From: Adineta ricciae
Lineage: Eukaryota > Rotifera > Eurotatoria > Adinetida > Adinetidae
Assembly (NCBI GenBank): GCA_905250025.1
Contig: CAJNOJ010000384.1
Coordinates: 21,454 to 85,453 of the forward strand
Reading direction: 5' to 3'
Length of the DNA: 64,000 bases
In this document: positions 57,915 to 64,000 of the stretch, in pieces
How positions within the stretch are numbered: the stretch's first letter is position 1
Layout: each line of letters begins with the position of its first letter
Translations under genes and position numbers: made by a program
Notes under the pieces: generated by a model
Database searches by the model: none
What the model saw: the letters and a program-made list of their open reading frames with translations, nothing else
Told to the model about the DNA's origin: nothing

Positions 57915-58550
57915 ATGCTCACCTTATAATAACCATCATTTGCATTGCGACATGGACTTGATTTCGATCCACACGTACATGTAATAATCACTGATTGTTG
58001 ACCAATAAGATTATTTTTAAAATCAATAGCATAATCAACAGACTCTGTTAATAAAGAACCAGCTTATAAATCGACATCATTTCTATATTTATCTAGCCAT
58101 TGATTAATCGATTTGGTTATATGATTTCGAAATTCATCAACTGTTTTTGATTGAGTAGATATACGTGCAGTTGATGATGTTGAGACAGAAGCGTTGTCAA
58201 AGGTTTTGTTTCGCTTGATTTCTTTAATGTTTTCGTCGATCTTTTTCAGTAAACGCTTTTTTAAACTACTAAAAGACGCAATAATTTCAGGAAATATTAC
58301 GAAAGAATTTTCGTCAGTCATTAAACATGGCTCGGCCTTTAGTTCGTTTAATTTTGCACTATTGTATTTTAAAATTTCTGTAGGATCAGTACATTCAAGA
58401 TAAGTATCGACATCGCTAATGAGTTGATATTTGAGAATTTTTGATTGTAAAGGTCCATATTCATAATCAACGAAGTTATAAAAATCATCATGTTTTATGT
58501 CGAACACATCTGCTGGAAGTGGATGCATATCGATACATGTGGAAATATTC
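57915..58550 (-). pseudogene. Broken relative of the transposon accessory protein
   Basis: Reading the minus strand from ~58550: LPADVFDIKHDDFYNFVDYE, YNSAKLNELKAEP, then SINQWLDKYRNDVDL, a TAA stop (58066-58064), and in the same frame AGSLLTESVDYAIDF and SVIITCTCGS. This matches the accessory protein of the 4.96-kb transposon in order: N-domain, helix (IKSWWEKHRDQFNL), LTEPDDYQIVF, AVIKCRCN. The frame upstream to 58816 is open but unrelated and probably intronic. It is a diverged copy, either a dead element or a host paralog; the single stop falls inside the conserved block. No TIRs were found around it. Confidence 0.6.
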
Positions 58551-58816
58551 ATCATGGACTGAATTTTCCAGAAGAAAAAATAACGATTCGACAAATATGG
58601 CTCTACTGGATCGTGAAAGAGATGAGATTGAACCGTTAGAGAACGAAAGAAAAGAAAGAATATTTTCGACGTTTTTTTTCTTTTCCTGTTAACCAATAAA
58701 CGAAAGCATAAATGTTTTTTGGAACTTTGAAGTACGATATTGACATGCATTTGCCACATTCTTATAAGAATTACTGTCAATATAAACCATTTTATTTTAA
58801 ATTTCTTGGAATACAA

Positions 58817-60238
58817 AGAGTAGTCTGTGCAGATATTAAGTGAAAATTATTCAATTATTAGCTTTCGAACACACTTTCTCAGTGTTTCAAAAAAGAAATA
58901 AGTGAATAATGTTTCTAAAAACAATTGTTCATAAAAAAGACTCTAGTTTTCATTATATCCCAACTTATGGAGAAAAACAGATAGCTTGAATGCGTTTAGA
59001 CGAATTGATTCGATGTTTTCTTGAATGCGCTCCAATAATTTATTTTATTTAATGTTTTTCCGTCTGTTTTATGACACATTCATACTGATTTACAGTGATT
59101 CAATATGAGTCTTAATGATTCAAAATGAGTTTTCGCGATTCAAAATGCGTTTCATGATTTAAATTGATTCTAATGATTTTTTTGAGTTCACATGATTCAT
59201 TTTGAGTTTTTCAATGATTCGAATCAGTTGTTTCTTCCCTGGTGCACGTACATATACTTTCCCCATAAAAAGTACAACTTGCTCAAGTAAAAGCGCTTTC
59301 GTCCTGGGTCTGGCACATAGTGAAAAAATCGCGAAGCAGCGTATAGTGGTAGAGAATATGTATAAGGTAAGATTTTCAGTGAAACCAATGAAATGTAAGA
59401 TTGTCATCTGACAGTGTTTGACATCAACGTGCTCAACGAATTAGTCACTGGTCTCCATCTTTGTACTTCACAATGAAATACATTATACACGGAGTCGATT
59501 CTTACCACATGGTTTAGTGTCTGTTGGACGACCTTGATCTGTTTTCTAACAGTATCACATATCTTGTAGACCGTGTGAATACTTTAGAGAGTTCAAACGT
59601 TGAGCAATCTGATCGCTACAACCATTCTTAATTTCGAAAATATTTTACTGTTACGATTGGCACTCAGATTGTTCTATAGGAGTGTTTGTGTTTAAAAACG
59701 TGAAAAATCTAGAGGATGCGTGTGAAGGTTGTTGTTGGCAGCATCGAAATCCCAATCAACAATTTATATTTATGCACTTGCGAATTTGCCATGACCATAG
59801 AAAAGATACAGATTTAACATAATCTATATTTTGTAAACTTAGATAGAAAGGATATTGATGATGCACATCTAGTGTAATGACACTAGAAGTCTTAGTTTTG
59901 GATGTTGAATTGCATACGTCACCCTGAGATTACCTACAGCTGTCTGTCGGGATTCATTGTGCGCGTGCGCTATTCAGATCATTTGAAGAAAATGAAATGG
60001 CAAAATCATCATTGCTGAATTCTAAAATACCCTTGAATACTCTATTGTTACAATAATTGATCGACGTGCTCACTTTATCTGTTATAATGCATCAGTCCTG
60101 CTGGAAAGCTTCGAAAAACTAATCTGCACACGATATCTTATCAATCTTTATTTTTGTTATATTATCATCGATGCAGACAACAGTTATTGATTTTTTTCTT
60201 CGTTAGATTTCATTTGAGAGTTTCGCAATTACAGTGAT
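58817..60238. other. Interval with a short minisatellite, no gene
   Basis: 59092-59230 contains about six imperfect copies of a ~20-bp unit like ATGATTCAAAATGAGTTTT, some inverted in sense. The rest shows no coding motif. Confidence 0.5.
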
Positions 60239-61185
60239 CTATCCAATAGCGGTATTCGTTTGCCAAAGAACGGTTTTTTCCGAGTCAATCCACTGTAAAT
60301 TTCCCGTATCCGCTATTTCCAAGCAGAATGGACTTCCACGACCACCATTTTCAGTGCCACTGGCCCATATAGCTTTTCCTTTCCCATAAACAACCAGATG
60401 CCCATCTAATTGAAGTTTAAGCTCGGACCCCAGTTTTGACTTTTGTTTTCCAAGCCAAATCGAAGATGAAGTGACGTTGCCATACCCATCTGTTCTATAC
60501 ACACCGAACTGACCTTCCAACAGACCAGCCGCAAATGTTTGTGACGACGGTGAGCAGATAAACTCATTGTCGAAAAAACTTCTATGTACCTCACTTGTGC
60601 ACGCAGACGATGGCGCGCCTGAAATGAAAGAGAATTGGAATATAACAAAGCATCCTAACTGAGCACGTATTTTCCTATTCTTGACTCGTTCTAGTTTGTA
60701 ATTGCTACTGAAGTCAAGAATAACTCCGTAACGAATGAAGTGTTTGTTAGATCTCATTTATTTGTCTTCGAATGAAACGATACCTGGCTTGATTGGTAAA
60801 ACTATTGTTCGTGTTGTTGATGTAGACAAAGCTTTTGTTGTTATTTGTTGGGAAATAGTTTTTTTTGTCTTCGTTTTTGGAAGCTTTAATGGAACAACAA
60901 TCGTTGCTACAATCAAACCTGCTGCTATAATCGAGCACAACACCCAAATTGCTCGTTTTCGATTGATCCAAGTTCTGAAGCAAAAACTTTCTGTAAGATT
61001 TCCTTTCGGATATAGAGAAAACAGATACAACTGTGGTACTCGACCGTTTGACGATTCGATTGTGTCGTTGCCGCTCGAAGGAAACTGTCAACAGAGAGAG
61101 AGGAGAAAGAAAAGTTGATCGAATGATTCAATTTCACAGAGCTTACATTTTTAGCGTTGGTATGATCTACGTTTGCTGGCTTCAT
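60239..61185 (-). CDS. Type II membrane protein with bulb-type (GNA-like) mannose-lectin domain
   Basis: Three exons (61185-61147, 61084-60784, 60618-60239; introns 62 and 165 bp, phases 0 and 1) give 239 residues plus stop. Residues ~58-79 form one TM helix (AIWVLCSIIAAGLIVATIVV) after a basic NRKR, implying N-in orientation. A Lys/Thr-rich stalk (KTKTKKTISQQITTKALSTS) leads to a B-lectin domain at ~115-238: GLLEGQFGVYRTDG, LQLDGHLVVYGKGKAIWASG, FCLEIADTGNLQWIDSE. The Q.D.N.V.Y mannose-site motif is present once as QLDGHLVVY, with His for Asn. Likely a cell-surface glycan binder. Such lectins are common in plants, fungi, bacteria and fish. A separate start within exon 2 is possible. Confidence 0.75.
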
Positions 61186-63447
61186 TTTCGTTACGTGGAG
61201 AGAATTAGTAGAATACTAAATAAAAGAAAGAGGCCGTGGAATCGCCCGTTTTGAGGAAAAACAACGTTGGAAAGTCATCATCAAAACAAGTGTATGAATA
61301 AAAAAAGTATGAAGTGAAGTTTTTCTCATCTGTCCCTGTATATTAAGGAAATAGAGTTATTGCCTATTTCCCTGTTGATCTGTTAAGTAATAACAATTAA
61401 CATGCAAATGTGAGAACGAAAAACACGAACAGCTGAGTTCAAACTGATACATGAAGCGATATTTGCAAAAATAAAAGTACGTTTCCGATAAATAGAAAAA
61501 ATCTGAAATGCTTGCCGAAGGAAATTTGAAGTCTGGCTGAAAGCAGTTGTTTTGTAACCTTTTAATTACGTAGGATAATAAAAGATATATTTTGTTGTTT
61601 TTGACTGTATCCTCCTAATTGTTTAGAAAAGATTATCTATCTGGCACGAAATAGATGCTGTGCGAAATGTAGAGAGTGATCATCGTCCGAGTTCGATATT
61701 TTCCTATATAGATGGTTTCTTTATACGGTTGTTGACGAGTTGGAGGTTCGCAATCCGATGTTGAATCCACCAAACCATCTCGATTCCATGGCATTCATTT
61801 TTGTCTTTTTAGTCAATCACCATCAAGACTCATACAATTACGAACATATGTATAGAGTCATACCGGTATACTCCCCTTAGATTCTTGAAAAACTGAATTT
61901 GCAAGTTGTGACATATGTCATTAAGATTGGATCTGATTTTTCTATTCATCGGAGAGATTGATGAGGAGTGTTTTGCATGAACGCTGAACGTACTATGAAT
62001 AATGGGGCGCAGGTTTCAGTCTACAAGGTCGGTTTTGAAGAGGTTAAAGCTTAATTTCAATGTGGTATAATGGTTTGCTGCGCTGATAGAAGAGAGTAGC
62101 GATCCTGCGAATCGTCACTCATCGCCTTTGCTGTGTGGCCGTCTGGTTTGATTTCTTGCTAATCAAGATCATCGGTCTTTCGTATTCATTTGCGTTGGAT
62201 GATGGTCGCTGCAGTTTTCGGCGGTTGCATAGGATAGGGTTTGAGTTGAATTGGCGGGTATTCCTCGTGTGAACTGATGAACGATTAGAACTTTGAAGTA
62301 GTGGGGTTTCGAACGTGCCTGATCGTGTGGTTGTGATGCGGGATGGTTTCAAAGGACTTTCTAAGCAATAGTCGATATTTTGTTTGAAGGACGAGTCCCG
62401 GTGCAGGTATTTAGGCGTTCTGATTGTATGCTATTAGCGGGAACACCATTAACAAATGCAAAATATCTATGCCGAATGTATCACATGTGGTCAAACTGTA
62501 CCCCAATGAAAAAGCAATATGCTAAAGATTTCTATATTTGTGATCCGTATCTTTCTGGTCGTGCGTGGCACAACACGCCAGCTTCAGCTCTGGTTATGTA
62601 TGCAAAGGAGTTACTAAATCTGATTTCTGCAGTAGAAATTATAAAAACTTTTCCTTTGACTTTTCCGTCGCTTCCGTTCTACCCACTTGAACTTGGTTTC
62701 CACTGACCCATCCACCGCTCTGATTCGCCCTCAAGATTTATCTCAATCTTTTGAAATGCGACCGTGCTATTGGCCGACTTCATAAATTCCTTGCAGCTAG
62801 CGCAACACTGTCATGAAAAAAGAGAACGCGTGGATTGTTGTCTTGGAGCGCTCAGACGGCCTCCGGTCGCTTTCGCTACACCCCGCCCAAACCATGTTTT
62901 ATGAAGCTTTTTACTATCACCAAAACTTGAACTTTGATCTTTGACCCCGACAGACACACACAAACGAATTTCAGTTTTTTACCACATTTTTTCGACATGC
63001 TCCTCCTTTCAGTCGAGCGAACAAAATATTTCTTCTGTATAACGTACATATTCATATATATTATTGAGGAAATGAAAACAATTGATTATTAACGTCGAAA
63101 TAAACAGAAATATAATTATTTTTTAATGAAAAACCTCGCACTGTTCTTTTCAAACAACTCGACTTTTCTGGAAATAAATCAAATAATTTTCCTTTGGAGA
63201 TTCTTCGAGAAGAAATATCTTAACATGAAAAAAGTAGATAGCAACCGTTAATTTTTTTTTCTCTTATTGTTCTTACAAACATTCATATCTAACAGTTAGA
63301 AAATGAAACAAACTTGTTTTAACGCTCAAATAAACAAAATTACATAGATTTTCAACTACTTAAGAAAAACAATGAAGTAGAACATTTCACTATATAAGAC
63401 AGAGAAATAGTTGTTCATAATTGCATTGAATAAAAAAAGCCACAAAC
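61186..63447. other. 2.3-kb interval, one weak frame
   Basis: A plus-strand frame at ~62388-62520 reads GRVPVQVFRRSDCMLLAGTP, faintly like the start of a BRK-type domain, but continues without the expected pattern and has no ATG. The stretch before 63447 is AT-rich and probably the promoter of the next gene. Nothing else supported. Confidence 0.35.
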
Positions 63448-64000
63448 ATGTCAACTGATCAAATAAGTAAATCTGAACGATTCCGAAATGCTTTCAAAAA
63501 GTTCAACATTTACTATGCAAATAGAAATTTATCTCAATCAGAGCAATTGGTTTCAACAAGAATTTTCATTTCTTTACTAATATTATCAATCTTGGTTATT
63601 ATTCTATCGACAAGTTTTACTATTCAAGCACAAATTTTTACTGTTAATTATCCATCGGAAGATGTTTTTAATCAACTATCGATGAAATCTCCTTTAAATT
63701 TAACACTTACATGTTTATGTCAACAAAGTTCAATCAATCAAGGTGAAATTGTTTCATTCAATCCTTCATATCATCCAATATGCTCAAGTCAATTTGTCAA
63801 TGAAACATTTCTTCTATCATTAAGTGATATATATGTAAGTGATTATTATCCATTAGATTATCGTCTTATGCTTTCATCACATATTCAATTTCTTCAAATA
63901 TTTTGTCGAACGATCAACGAAAAAGTCATTGATGTTTTACGAAAGTTATCTTCCGAATATCTCATAACAGCCCAAGTATTATCCTTTGAAAATCTTCAAA
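63448..64000 (+). CDS. Start of another Cys-rich membrane protein of the same family, cut by window edge
   Basis: ATG 63448 (context ACAAACATG), open to the right edge for 184 codons. A short cytoplasmic N-terminus is followed by a TM helix (IFISLLILSILVIILSTSF), then the family signature: NYPSEDVFNQL, LTCLCQQSS, FNPSYHPICSSQFVNETF, DYRLMLSS and IFCRTINE. The order and spacing match unit 1 of the two three-unit genes. No intron splits the TM helix, as in the plus-strand paralog and unlike the minus-strand one. Whether this is a single- or multi-unit gene cannot be seen. Confidence 0.8.
   Translation, partial: MSTDQISKSERFRNAFKKFNIYYANRNLSQSEQLVSTRIFISLLILSILVIILSTSFTIQAQIFTVNYPSEDVFNQLSMKSPLNLTLTCLCQQSSINQGEIVSFNPSYHPICSSQFVNETFLLSLSDIYVSDYYPLDYRLMLSSHIQFLQIFCRTINEKVIDVLRKLSSEYLITAQVLSFENLQ

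Noticed and set aside
62380-62706. BRK-type chromatin-protein domain
   Set aside because: Only the first ~20 residues resemble it; no ATG and the rest does not follow the domain pattern.
1-64000. CRISPR array, bacterial operon or phage content
   Set aside because: Spliceosomal introns and eukaryotic transposons throughout; no spaced identical repeats of CRISPR type.

Overview
This window looks like animal nuclear DNA, most likely from a bdelloid rotifer. The evidence is an AT-rich sequence, compact genes with GT..AG introns mostly 48-80 bp long, a rotifer-style GTP cyclohydrolase I, a dense mix of transposon classes (LINE, LTR-retrotransposon remnant, Helitron, mariner, foldback elements, a large 8-bp-TSD DNA transposon), and several genes or remnants of bacterial or fungal flavour (LysM protein, hydrolase-fascin fusion, glycosidase tail, ricin-like and bulb-lectin domains). 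That combination is known from bdelloid subtelomeres. The species assignment is inference.

Layout. 1-2199 (minus): start of a large secreted propeller-type protein, cut by the window edge. 3400-4020: decayed beta-sandwich repeats. 4982-9512 (minus) and 11799-19381 (plus): two head-to-head paralogous genes. Each can be spliced in frame into a single protein (about 1382 and 1303 residues) made of three fused copies of the same unit: transmembrane helix, Cys-rich ectodomain, transmembrane helix. A fourth member starts at 63448 and runs off the right edge. A truncated duplicate of the plus gene's upstream region and N-terminus lies at 21704-23268. 20083-31045: two defective copies of one LINE, plus a small membrane-protein gene on the minus strand (27277-26546). 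31800-34032: a ricin-like remnant and a long foldback element ending 46 bp before the GTP cyclohydrolase gene (34078-35156). 35886-40442: a Helitron with its Rep residues intact but the helicase core missing. 40983-45943: a complete 4.96-kb DNA transposon with 12-bp TIRs, 8-bp target duplications and two genes that share an N-terminal domain. 46040-49682: LysM pseudogene, glycosyltransferase-like tail and an alpha/beta-hydrolase-fascin gene with a MITE in its intron. 49950-63447: gene-poor, holding a mariner head, a glycosidase tail, a second transposon end inside an LTR-element integrase, an env-like ORF, a clathrin heavy-chain fragment, a broken relative of the transposon ORF1, and an intact membrane-anchored bulb-type lectin gene.

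Genes that look functional: the two three-unit membrane proteins, GCH1, the lectin, the hydrolase-fascin gene, the 193-residue membrane protein and the partial genes at both edges. Most of the rest is mobile DNA or debris. The sequence contains a 100-base gap (21212-21311) and three single Ns (23269, 30852, 53882). At least two of these coincide with abrupt repeat boundaries, so some junctions may be assembly products.
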